Shown: positions 9,988-21,900 of the stretch, piece by piece
Numbering within the stretch: position 1 is the stretch's first letter
Layout of the letters: each line of letters begins with the position of its first letter
Assembly (NCBI GenBank): GCA_038501625.1
Contig: JAZAYU010000875.1
Location: forward strand, 62,001-126,000
Source of the DNA: Corbicula japonica
Taxonomy: Eukaryota; Mollusca; Bivalvia; Venerida; Cyrenidae
Direction of reading: 5' to 3'
DNA: 64,000 nt
Made by a program: the position numbers and the translations under genes
Notes under the pieces: generated by a model
What the model saw: only the letters and a program-made list of their open reading frames with translations
Told to the model about the DNA's origin: nothing
Databases searched by the model: none

Positions 9988-12900
9988 TTACACGTTCAGT
10001 GAAATAATGTCTGCTCCCTTGCTTGTAACAGCAAGGGAAAACGTACCATTGACACAGGCCTCCTCAACGTTTGAGATGCTGTCATCTTTGGCCTGAAGGG
10101 CCAAAAGCAGAAGCTCCGCTGGCACCAGAAGCAGCTCCTCTCGTTCCTCGATGCTGAGCTCTGCATGCTCCTCAGACACAGCAATTCCATTGACTGTTAC
10201 CACTTCAGTGGTTGTGGGGGCGTCTACTTTCTGTTAAAGAAGTAAAGAAGTATTTGGGATTAGAATCCTGTGGAAAATATTAAACTTTTTTTGTTGTTGG
10301 AAGCATTGGTAGGGCTTATTCCAGTGAGAAACTGTCATTGTCAGAAAAATTATAATTTGAAAGACACAATAAGAAACTTTTAAAATGACCGATCTACAAT
10401 TGGGCTCAACATTAAACTTTTTGTTTCCCTTGTTTGATTGCCCTTATCTGAAAACTTCCTCTCTGAAATAATCAGGCGTCGACCAGCTGGTCGACAGGCG
10501 TGGAAGAGTCATCAACCAACTGGTTTTGACTGCGCCGTTTTAAAAATTAACTGAAAAGGAGCAGGACATTTTAAAACCTTGCAGAACTAAGCGTCATTTT
10601 CTTCCTTGCAGGAGGTGTTGTTTAAAAAGCAATCGTCAAAAGTTATGAAATAAGATTCTCGCTGATTAAGGGTTGCTTCCCCCTTTGCATGATGTGGTCA
10701 TGAATATTAGCACCTTTTTTACCCTTGGCATTGAATTTGACGCTTGGTTCTCAGCGACGTTTGGTTTCTTTTTTGCCTGCCATTTTTAGATGCCTGCATT
10801 TTTGACCCTTGGTTTTCAAAATTTAGATGCATTGATGTGAAAAACCAAGCATGAAATGAACCAGTTCATTTGCATAATATGGTCATATAGACGCCTCTTT
10901 TACGCTTGGTTTTGAATATGATGCCAGGTTGTTCAAAAGCCTGTTGGATTCTAGAATTTAGGTAAAAGACTGGTTTTACTAGCATTTTGACGCTTGGTTT
11001 CCTGCTTATATCCAATTGATGGTTTTCGTACAGGTATTGCGTAACAGGGTCCAAAAAACTTTACTTTAAAGAGAAATGATTCTTGCCAGTTCTGGCACTG
11101 ACAAATAAAACCAATTCAGGTGACACCACATATTTCCATGTTAATGGCCTGGGAAGACACATAATACTTGTAAAGTTTTTTTTGTGAGCATAAAAAATAT
11201 TGCCAATCAAGCACCTCTTTTCGGTCATAATCTGGTTGTCCATACTAATACACACATGTTGATAAATGGAACACTTTTGCAGATGCAACAATAAGGAATG
11301 TATCACTGATTTAAGAACATGATCGTGGAAGTGGACAGAAACCTAACATTACATGCATGAAATTTTAGTATACAGGATTATTTCCTGCATGCTTAGCAGT
11401 GAAGTGTATTTTTTAAATGTAAGTTGCCTTCGTTGTCATTTTTTCCAAACTTCAATAGGAAATTCCCCATCAGACCAAACAAGAGCTGTCACTTGAAATT
11501 GACATATGCCCCCGAAATGCAGCTTTGAAATCGAATTGGTATACATATGTAGTAAAAATATGCCTGTGGAAGTAGAAAATAAGGGCCTATAATCCTTGCA
11601 ACAAGAGGGTCCATAGGGTGGCTCACCTGTCAACAACTGCTCAATGGTTGTAAGAGCTGTGTGCAAGTTTGGTAAAATCAAGGGAAACAAGAGGGCCATG
11701 ATGGCCCTTTATCAATCACCTGAATACAACAAAGTTGTGTTGTATGTGACCCATCGTCTTGATATGGTGAACATTTACACCAAGTTCTTTTAAAATCCAA
11801 TAAGAAACAACAAATTTACAGCTTGGAAAAGAAAATGCTATTTTAAGTAACAGTTACCTTGACCTTGGACCTACCGGCATGGGTATTGTACGCAACACAA
11901 CCCCTTGTCATGGTAAACATTTATGTAAAGTTATTTTGAAATCAACTTAACAGCCCAGACAAGAAAATTTTATTTTTAGTAACAGTGACCATGACCTTGG
12001 ACAAACATCCATGGGTATTGTACGCGAAACAACATCTTAACATGGTAAACATTTGAGACAAGTTATTTTAAAATCCAATGAGAAATAACAAATTTACAGC
12101 CTGGACAAGATTTTCTATTTTTAGTAATAGTGACCTAGTTTTTGACCCCAGATGACCCATATTCAAACTCGTCCAATTAATAACTGGGACTAATGTCCTG
12201 ACCATGTTTCTTTGCAATCGGACAATCTGAGCAAAAATGTGACCCCAAAGTGTTAACAAGAAAATTCCATTTTTAGGAACAGTGACCTTGACCTTGGACC
12301 AACCAACATGGTTTTGTACTCAACACACTGCCTTGTCATGGTGAACATTTGTGCCAAGTTATTTTGAAATCCAATGAGAAATAACAAATTTACAGCCAAG
12401 ACAAGATAATTCTATTTTTAGTAACAGTGACCTTGTTTTTGATTCCAGATGACCCATATTCAAACTGTTCCAAGTAATTACTGGGACTAATGTCCTGACC
12501 ATGTTTCGTGACAATCGGAGCAAAAATGTGACCGCTAGAGTGTAAACAAGAAAATTCTATTTTTAGTAACAGTGACCTAGTTTTTGGACCCAGATGACCC
12601 ATATTAGAACTTGTCCAAGAAATCATTGGGACAAACATCCTGACCGAGTTCCATGACAATCGGAGCAAAAATGTGATCGCTAGAGTGTTAACGAGAAAAT
12701 TCTATTTTTAGTAACAGTGACCTAATTTTTGGACCCAGATGACCCATATTTTAACTAATCTGAGAAATCATTGGGACAAACATCCTGACCAAGTTTCAAA
12801 ACAATCGAGGCAAAAATGTGACCGCTAGAGTGTTAAAGAATGCAGGACATACTGTCGGACTGACCGACAACATGGCAACTATATGCTCCCCTGAATTTCT

Positions 12901-15900
12901 TCGGGGAGCATAAAAAAGTGTGACCTTAACTTGCCAGTTTGTGTACATACACTGTATACATCTAAGACTTTCTTAAATTTAGTCTTAACATTTTGAGAAT
13001 GTGCTTCAAATTTGTTGTTGTTGTTCTTTTTGTTGTTTTACTTACAAACAGTGAATAACATATTCAGAAAAGCCTGATTTTCAAAGTGCTATAAAGTAAG
13101 AAAGTTTATTTGGTCACTATCCATAGAAAATGACAAAATTTACCCTATAAAATCTTAAAATTAACTTACAGTTAAGAACCTGAAGGTGGATGGGTCATAG
13201 CTTAGCACCTTCAATACCTCTATGCCATCACTGACTGCGACAGTCTTGGCTTCTTTCAAACACTGGTCTTTGCCACGGTACGTGACTGGTGTCCCCTCCG
13301 CAACAACTTTACACCGCACGCCTTTATCATATGGCCCAGACTGATTGCCAGCAAACAGTTTGGCTAATTCTGACATCTGCAAACAATTTAAACGTCGAAG
13401 TTAGTATGTAAGCCCATTATGCAAACAACCCAGTGAAGTCAATTTTCACACCTACATCATTTAGATATTTCATAGCTTGAAAGTGTTACATATTCTTAAA
13501 TGTTAATTAAGAACAACAATATCATACAAATGAAATTTTACTCTTGCAAAAGTGCCCGTGTACATGAGATTTCTAAAGAATCAAAACTGAAGCAGAAATG
13601 TTCAGCAAACATGGCAACCTATCAAATTTAAAGGCTATTTACTAATATTTATGCTGGAACCTAATTTAGTACAGACAATTTAGATATAACTTCTGAAAAT
13701 CAGTCGTGATCCACACTGGTTTGCATTTCCGTATAAAACATCAATAAAGCAGACAAGTTGTATCCCCCTATATACTGTATTGTTAACCAGCCAAGCATGA
13801 AACAGTCTCGCTGGAGTAATTATTAGATTTCGAAAGTCTGTAAACGTGTAAAAAAGCTATTAAGGTTTTGAACTGCAATGTTGCTAACACCTAAACACAT
13901 CAAGATTTTATAGCCAGACGCTCTGAAATTATTGTTGGATGCTGTGCCCGGCTGAATTGGCTTGGGGGAGAACACTGGATGAAAAGTATAATTACAAACA
14001 TATATACACACGAGTACACAAAGAAAATATAAATAAAAGTCATAATGTATATATTTACAATTTACATGTATATAACAATGGTGTTGAATTAGTTGCACAA
14101 TCAAATTGAGCTAGTCAGTACATAACCTGTGCCACTGTTGCAAACACTGCACTAAAAAAATGAACTTGATCTAATGTATTCTAAACTGATCCAATAATAC
14201 AACAGTGAATTGGTTGCAAACATTAGAGGCTGCAGAACTCCTGATAACTTTTTTTGAGAATTGGGTAAATACCCACAAACTTTAGCACACACTGGGTATC
14301 CAAGTTCATGAATTGGGTACTTTGACCACTGTGCAAAACAGAAATGTTGAGAAATCTGTAAACTTACTTTCTCATTTCTGTGTCGCCCTTTTGAAGAAAT
14401 GGCGATACATAGGGACCGATTTGTCCGTCCGTCACGAAAACTTAACGTTGCTTATAACTTTATCATTTGTTAATATGGTTCTCATTTTTGTTTTTTGTTA
14501 GTGGCGTCCTTTTTGAAACTGATTATTTTATTAACCATGCTCTCTCCCCCTCTCTTCTTCTTGACTGTGTGGGGAGGCTGTTGTTTTCTGAATGTGGCAA
14601 TTCCTGATATGCATATTTCACCTTTTCATGACACTTTCAAATTATATTGCTTATGAGAACACGCTCGAGACGATGCCAAATTCTCAAGGTCAAGGTAACA
14701 TTAGATGGAGTTATGACCCTTTTTTGTACTTGGATTTTTACATAAAAACTTAACGTTGGCTACAATTTTAATATTTTTTCATCAAACTTTCAAATTATAT
14801 TGCTTATGACAACACGCTCGAGATGAAAGGTCACATTTGATGGAATTATGCCCCTTTTTGTACTTGGATTTTTACACGAAAACTTAATGTTGGCTATAAC
14901 TTTGTCATGTCTTAATATGTTTACATCAAACTTTCAAATGATATTGCTTATGACAACAGGCTCATGATGATTCCAAATTCTTTGATGGAGTTATGCCCCC
15001 TTCTGTACTTGCAATTTTATTCCGACATAGCATCAGAGGGCGACACAAGTGTTCAACTGAACACCCATCTAGTCTGTAATCAAAACATAGAAATACACAT
15101 TTTTTTATCCAAGTTTATTCAATGAGACATTGACACCATAAGATTCATCACAAGAGTAAATATTATCAAGCAAAATTGTTGAAAATGCAATGTTTGTTTT
15201 GGGTACTTTTACCCATGCTTTTAATAATAATTGGGTATTTACCAGGATACTCTGCTTATCTGGTCCTCTGAGACTAGTAAGGTAGTGGTGTCTTGCATTG
15301 TCAGAAGATTAAATTAAAAATGTACCAAGAAATTTCTGTACTTGTACTAAACTTAAAGCTATCATCCACTTGTCATTACCTGCGGATAAGAGAAATTTTT
15401 CAATTCAAATTACGTTTTCTTCTGACGTGTTCAATGCCAACATAGAAATTAATGCCAAATATATGATCTTGTGATCCGAATAGTAAGATTCTACTGTGCC
15501 ACTGGACACTACTTGATTACAATTCAAGTTTGTGTAAATATGATCTAAGCAAGATCCATAGTCTGTTGTTACAGCTGAAATCAGCTGCTTGAATCTATAC
15601 TTTTCAGTGAATAGTTGAGAAAGGCTCTTGTTAACCGTAGTGTCAAAGTTGAAGTCTCCGATCAATACTATTGCATCACTGGAAAAATTTGACAAGAAGC
15701 TGCAAGCCTCTGTTGAAACAGACTCCAAGAACTGCCTGAAATTGTCTAAACTAACTGCATGTGGAGGGCAGTATACAAAACAAACAACAACCTCATTGTT
15801 TAATCTGATCAAACAATACTCTATTCCGAACAATGATTTGCAACATAGTGGAACAACAGCTTGCGAATCTTTGTAATACACCATAAGACCATGTGAAGTT

Positions 15901-18900
15901 TCGGCCCTGCTTCCAGCAATAACCCGGAATCCTTCAATCATGTAATGCCCGTCAAGTTCTCCAAAGACTCTAGCCTCTGCAAAAGCAACTATGTCTGCAG
16001 ATTTCAAAGTTTCATCACATATAATATCTTCAAAGTGTTTTTGCATTGAGCGACAATTCTGGAAACAAACCTTTACCACTCCACATGGAAAAGATCTGAA
16101 GTCTGGCGAACAGGTAAGAACCTTGTCTTTTCGAAGACGTTCCATTTCAATCTCAACATCAGCCGAAACACTTACTTTATCTATGTTCAGTTCTGTTATG
16201 TGCACTTGTGTCAGACTAGTCACTCTACTGAGACCAACATAATGTATATGATCAATCTTTCTGTTCCCAAAATGTAGTACTGCTGCTTTCAAGGTAGAAC
16301 CCTGAGCTTTGTGAATGGTTTTTCCTGCAGACAGACAAAGCGGGAACTGCCTTCTTGAATTGAGGTAGCTTTTAAAGTAACGATAAGTGAACTTTCTGTT
16401 TGTCTCAAGAATTGGAGTCCAGTCTGGCATTATACTAGCAGAATACAGGTTCCTGTATTGGTTACGCAATCTTCTCCCAATAGTTTCATCATCAAATTTA
16501 ACCCATATAATACTGCATCTGGAGAACCACGAGCCCTGAAATCAAATTTCTTTTTTACACAAAACGCTCCATTCGTCAATCCATCTTCTGTGTCTACATT
16601 TACACAAATTTCCCCTGGCAAGCCAATACCAAGACGAAGGATTTTGTGAAGACCCATTGTTACATTTGGATCATCAGGCACCTTAGATAAGATGGTGTTA
16701 CACATTCCAATGTTTATATCTCCAGATACATCATCTATAGCTTCCACTGTCACCATATCTAGTGGTGACAAATCATCAAGAATGGACTCATTGTGTTCTG
16801 CAGTGTCTTTTCTTCGACAGAACAAATGAGGTAAAGGGCGAAGATCTTCCCTTGTGTTTTCAACGATTCTTGATTGAAGAATTTGTTTGTCCTCATCAGT
16901 GTGCAGACCTTCTCTTAGTCGGTTCAGTAGTTTTGCAAACTGTTGATCATCTTTCTGTCTCATAACTGTTTTTAATTCGTAGAATTCGAAATATTCTGTC
17001 CAAATGTTTGGTGCAAGGCTGCTCATTTGAGGAGTAGCATAGTTTTCTGAGAATATCCAGGCATCCATGACAGGTTTCAACTGGAACAGATCTCCAACAG
17101 CTAACACACTTACATCACCAAATGGTTTTGTACAACCCATTATTTCCTGCATGCGTAAATTTATGTAATTAAACATATTCCGGCCTACCATGGATATTTC
17201 ATCAATTATGATCATTTTCAAATGATGATAACGCCCACGTAAAGTATTGAGTTGCTGCATATCAAGAGGCTTAAAATGAAAGCCTTGATTAGCTGGAATG
17301 GCAAATGCGGAATGAATGGTCAAACCTCCAATGTTATGAGCTGCTTTACCGGTAGGAGCGCACAAAAGAACTTGACAAGCATCAGGACTCTCATCTCTCA
17401 AGTGATTTAAATACTTTACCAAGCTTTGGTAAATGCACCGTACTACTACAGACTTTCCAACACCAGCACCACCAGACAAAAATGTGTACAAGGGCAACTC
17501 GTCTGTTTTCACTCTAAACAAGATATGATAAAATAATTGTTTTTGTTCATGATTTAGAGCCCTGACTTGCTGCATATATAGTTCATTGTCTATTTCTTTG
17601 TGTGGCAAAACTCCATCACTCAACATCCGTTTACCTGTACCTAAATCATCACCTATGTCATAGTTTTCAACTTGTATTTCTGAAGATACATCAGGGTTAA
17701 AGCAATCAAACTGTCTAGCTCTAATGTAACCCTCATTTGTATCTACGGCTTCTTGATGCTGATTTTCAGCATTTATAGCAGACCTCGAGTCAGAGTCAGG
17801 GTCTTCAAGTACTGATGCATACTGTTCAACAGGACACTTTTCATAGTTTATCTTGTTTTCTGTTACTTCCTTTTCTTTAGGCAAATAACTGTCTTCGAAT
17901 GAATTAAACCCATTCAACAAGTCCACGTCGTCATCTCTCCAATGACTGTACAACATCAACAGTTGCCTAAAGTGTTCTTCTTTGACATCATTTTTTGCCG
18001 TGATATGAGTGCAAATCACTTTTTGACGTTGCCGTTTTCTTAAACAAGTTCCACAGGGAAGTCTGATAACATTTTCATAGTTAACAGGTCCACAAACTCC
18101 AACATCATCATCCTTGTCAAACTCAAAATCTGTCTCGGGCAATGCTTCAGTACTTGTGGGTTCTGTAGGATGTTTTCTTAAACCTGAATGTTGTAAATCA
18201 TACCAAGAACAGAAATCAGCATAACACATATTTTCTAATGTCCTTGGTCACCTTTTGTATCGTTTCAGAACACTGTCCATTTAAACATTGTTAGATGTGG
18301 ATGGCAAATATTTCAATTGACTGTATGGTTTAATTAGCGTTGTTCGTTCATTGGTCTTCTTGGTATCTACATATACTACATCTCTAGTACACCTACGCAG
18401 CGGCATCTGCAATACCAAATAGACTGCTTCCTGAGCTCCAATCTCCACACTAGATAAAAACTGGTTACCTATTCGTCGAACCTGTTGCTTGATGCAGCTG
18501 TCTTGTAACTGACTTTCATTGGCAGCATCCATAAGCAAGTTTGAAAGACCTCTTTGACCCTTTGATATGTATGACACAATGTTAGATACACATGAATAAG
18601 CATCCAGAACAAACTGCAAATCCATATTGGCCAACCAACTTTTCAGTAACAAACTATTGTAACTGTTAATTCTACTTTCCGAGACTGATCGTTTCAAGAA
18701 AAGTCTTGGCCGAGGTCATGAGCTGCGAACAACTAGCAAATAAAGAGATATATCCATTTGCAGAAGAGTTAAAAAGGCTTCAAATGAAATGTTGGTGTCT
18801 GCTTTATGCAGATCATTTAGCAGAGTAGCAATGCTTTCTAACTGCTGACCATACTTGTCTTTCGAACCAGAGTCCAGAGGACTTAACAAAGTGGTTTCTG

Positions 18901-21900
18901 GCATTGGAAACAATGGGAAATTAAATCGGCAAACATTTTGTCCTTTCTTCCTGCATGTTCTAGCATGTCTATGAGTTTGGTAATTGATAAGTTCTGGGAT
19001 AGTGGTATCATTTTTACAGGTTACATACTTGTCTACAAAAGCTGCAATAGTCGTGTCGTTATCCACACCATGAACTGGCGCACCTTTTACCCAGACCAGC
19101 ATATGAATGTGTGGTGACCCACGTTGTTGAAACTCAACACGATAGAAAAAATCTGCTATTTCTCCTATAGGCTGTGAAGAATGTTTCAAAACATCTTTTA
19201 TGAAAATTTGAACCCTATGGTCAAAGTACCGTGCACATGTCACAGGGTCACTCTTTATTAACTTACACTTTTCTTGCCAAGACAGATCTTTGGCTGCTTC
19301 CAATGTTATGTCTTTATTGTACAGGAGCTTGGTGAGGGATTTAAGTAATGGTTCCCACTTAGTTTCAGCAGCAGAAAAAGAGCAGAACCAGGTAGGTATG
19401 CCTATTTGCCTGATCATAGAGAAAAGATCACGTTTTGCCTGCTCCCAGTATGGTGGTGACCCACGCAACGTCCTCAACACTCTATAGCCATCATTCTGCA
19501 TAGTCAGCTGATCAACAAACCCAGGTGTGAGCAAATTTCCAGCAGTAAACAACTGCTTGTTCATTTTACATTTTCGCACGGCAAGAGATACTTTATCTTT
19601 GATCTGTTTGATTTGCAGCTTTTTCAATTTGTAAAAGATATTAGGTATGCAAAGTGCTACTCTTCTGTCCACATTTCTTAACTCCCATTTGCAAATGGAA
19701 CTATACGGCAATGGAACACATCTTCGTGAATTATCATCACGTGTTTGACCGCAGTAAATACTTGGAAAGGACAAAATTTCTGAATGTACATCCTGAAACA
19801 GACCCAAAGGAATATTATTTTCCCCTGGTGCAAGGCACAGAACTTGGTTAAACTCGCGAAAGTCAATTGATTGTAGGCAAGTGTCCATATTACCAGTAGG
19901 GCGATCATTAAAAGTGTCATCTTCTGTCCAACCATCATGATCTGAATATGTGCCCGCTTGCATGTCACTGTCCTCTTCATTTACCAAAAAGCTTTCATTT
20001 GATTGACAAAGCCAAGTGTCATTGAGAACAATACCTTCTCCTTGAAAAAGAGTGCTGTTTCTTACCAGCCATTTAGCAGCTTCAAATACTTTGTTGGGTC
20101 GGATATTTTCAAAAGCTACATGATGCTTGTATGAAAGTTTTCGCTTCAATTTCAACATTATAGTCTCATGATCGTGCATCATTCGCGGCAAAGATTTAAT
20201 GGTGCTTGAGACATCTGACGGGACATTGACAACATTACCTTTTATGTTTAACTTACCCTCTCTGGGCATTTCTCTTAACTGCATGAAAGGCAGTCTTGGT
20301 GACACCAACCTCTCTTCTAAACTAGTTAATTCTAATTCAACAGGTTTGTCTGGGAATTTCAGCCCATTGTGAAACCAAAACTGGGTTGTTTTCTGTTTCC
20401 TTATAGACTTTAAACAACCCTGGCAAATCCATTCACAAGCATCGACACTCAGAATACCGTTCAGGTATCTACTTTGATTTATGTCAGACAGGTTTTTAAT
20501 ATTGCACACATAGTGTTTCAAGTATGTTTGGGAACAGCATGAGCAAACGTAGTCTGGGCCTCTGGCTACTGATTTGTGGAAATCAGCAATAATGCAATTT
20601 TCGTCATGTGGTATGTTTCTATCATCAACACAGCTTAAGAATGATTTACCTGCAATCAGTTGTTGTAAGTCATCGTATTTTCTCTTTCTTTTCAGTGGTT
20701 CTATACGAAATCTTGGCTCAAAGTCAGTAAGCTTAACAACCCTCTCTGCATTGTGCATTGTTTTATGTGTAGTTGTGAATGAGAACGAATGCAAATCAAA
20801 CTGAAGAACAGAAGGGTTCATGCCAATTGACTGAACTAATGAACTAATAAAGTTACAAAGCCCTGTCAATGATTCTGCAATTCCAACTACTGCAGTTCCA
20901 TGCGGACATCTTAATCCAAATCTATTTTTAGCATGGCTGTCAAAGACAAAAAACGAGCTACCATAAAAAAAATCCCTACAGCAACTCCACCGAAAACCAA
21001 TATGAGCCTTTGCTTACCAACACAACAGACATGCAGTGCTGTTTGCAATGATTGTACATTTTCATTAGCTTCACAGACAACCAGCCCAGAAACCACACAA
21101 TTGTGATTCACACTAATTTTGCGATTCTTATACTGAATACAATCTGGCAAGCTTTCAGGATGAACAAAACTGGACATATCTGTGTCCAAACAGCTCATTG
21201 CACAATAAAGGTGGCTTCCTGCATGAAGAATACTATTAATATCATTCGGCTGTATATGCCTAGGTTGTGTTTGGTATTGTGTAGTTATCAGGAAAATGAG
21301 ACTGCAGGGGACGCATTGCCTACCTCGGGCTGAAGCTGGCAAACACTCAGCTGCCTGGTGATAATTGGCAGAAGCAATTAATTGAAATTCCGAAGAAGAC
21401 ATCTTTCTTTTTAAATTTGAAATCATTCAATCTCTGTAAAAGTCGATACGAAAGTGTTATGTCATGATCAATGAAAAACAACTTCACTTTGCCTCCATTT
21501 AGGCAGGAGTAAAATTCAAAGCTTAACAAGTTCAAATAACTGTTTAATTACAAGTCATCTTTGTATTTCACCTGTTACAATGAGCACTTTATCAAAGGTA
21601 GTTTAGTAGTAAAGAGGTGACTTGAAGTACTAATGCTACTGAAATAACTGCCAGTATCTTTACAAAATATTAATTTTTAAAGTCCTAATTAAACCATGAC
21701 AACAGTTACAATCTAAGAGCTTAAATTTAACCCTGCTTACTAGCTAAATGTGAGCAAGTTTTGCCAATAATGTCCTCACAATAAATCAAACCAACAAAAC
21801 ATGTACTTTATTGAACACAGTATTACTATGATAGTACTTGGGTTAGTTGCACAGAAAATTCTGACATCCATTAGATACCGTTTGTAAACAATTGTTGTGT

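Larger units (their letters stand above)
15405..21426 (-). mobile_element. Decayed Helentron (rolling-circle transposon with endonuclease)
   Basis: Minus-strand domains, in order: N-terminal cysteine-protease-like domain, zinc-rich and Helitron-like N domain, HUH Rep domain, PIF1-type helicase, and a C-terminal apurinic-type endonuclease. The last domain defines the Helentron branch of Helitrons. From about 20964 to 16520 the protein lies in a single frame interrupted by three stop codons (TGA at 18716-18718, TAA at 18281-18283, TGA near 18238). Frameshifts separate the protease part (A8 run at 20965-20972) and the endonuclease part (about 16505-16525). The element sits in intron 1 of the 188-residue gene, in the same orientation. 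Termini were not resolved, so the real element is larger than the coding span given. Confidence 0.88.

Noticed and set aside
15628..16965. Several plus-strand open frames of 60-80 codons
   Set aside because: They lie antisense to the Helentron coding region, which has strong domain evidence on minus.
20911..21426. Viral origin because of similarity to herpesvirus tegument-type proteases
   Set aside because: The domain is continuous with a Helitron Rep and is known at the N-terminus of animal Helitrons; no other viral gene is near.
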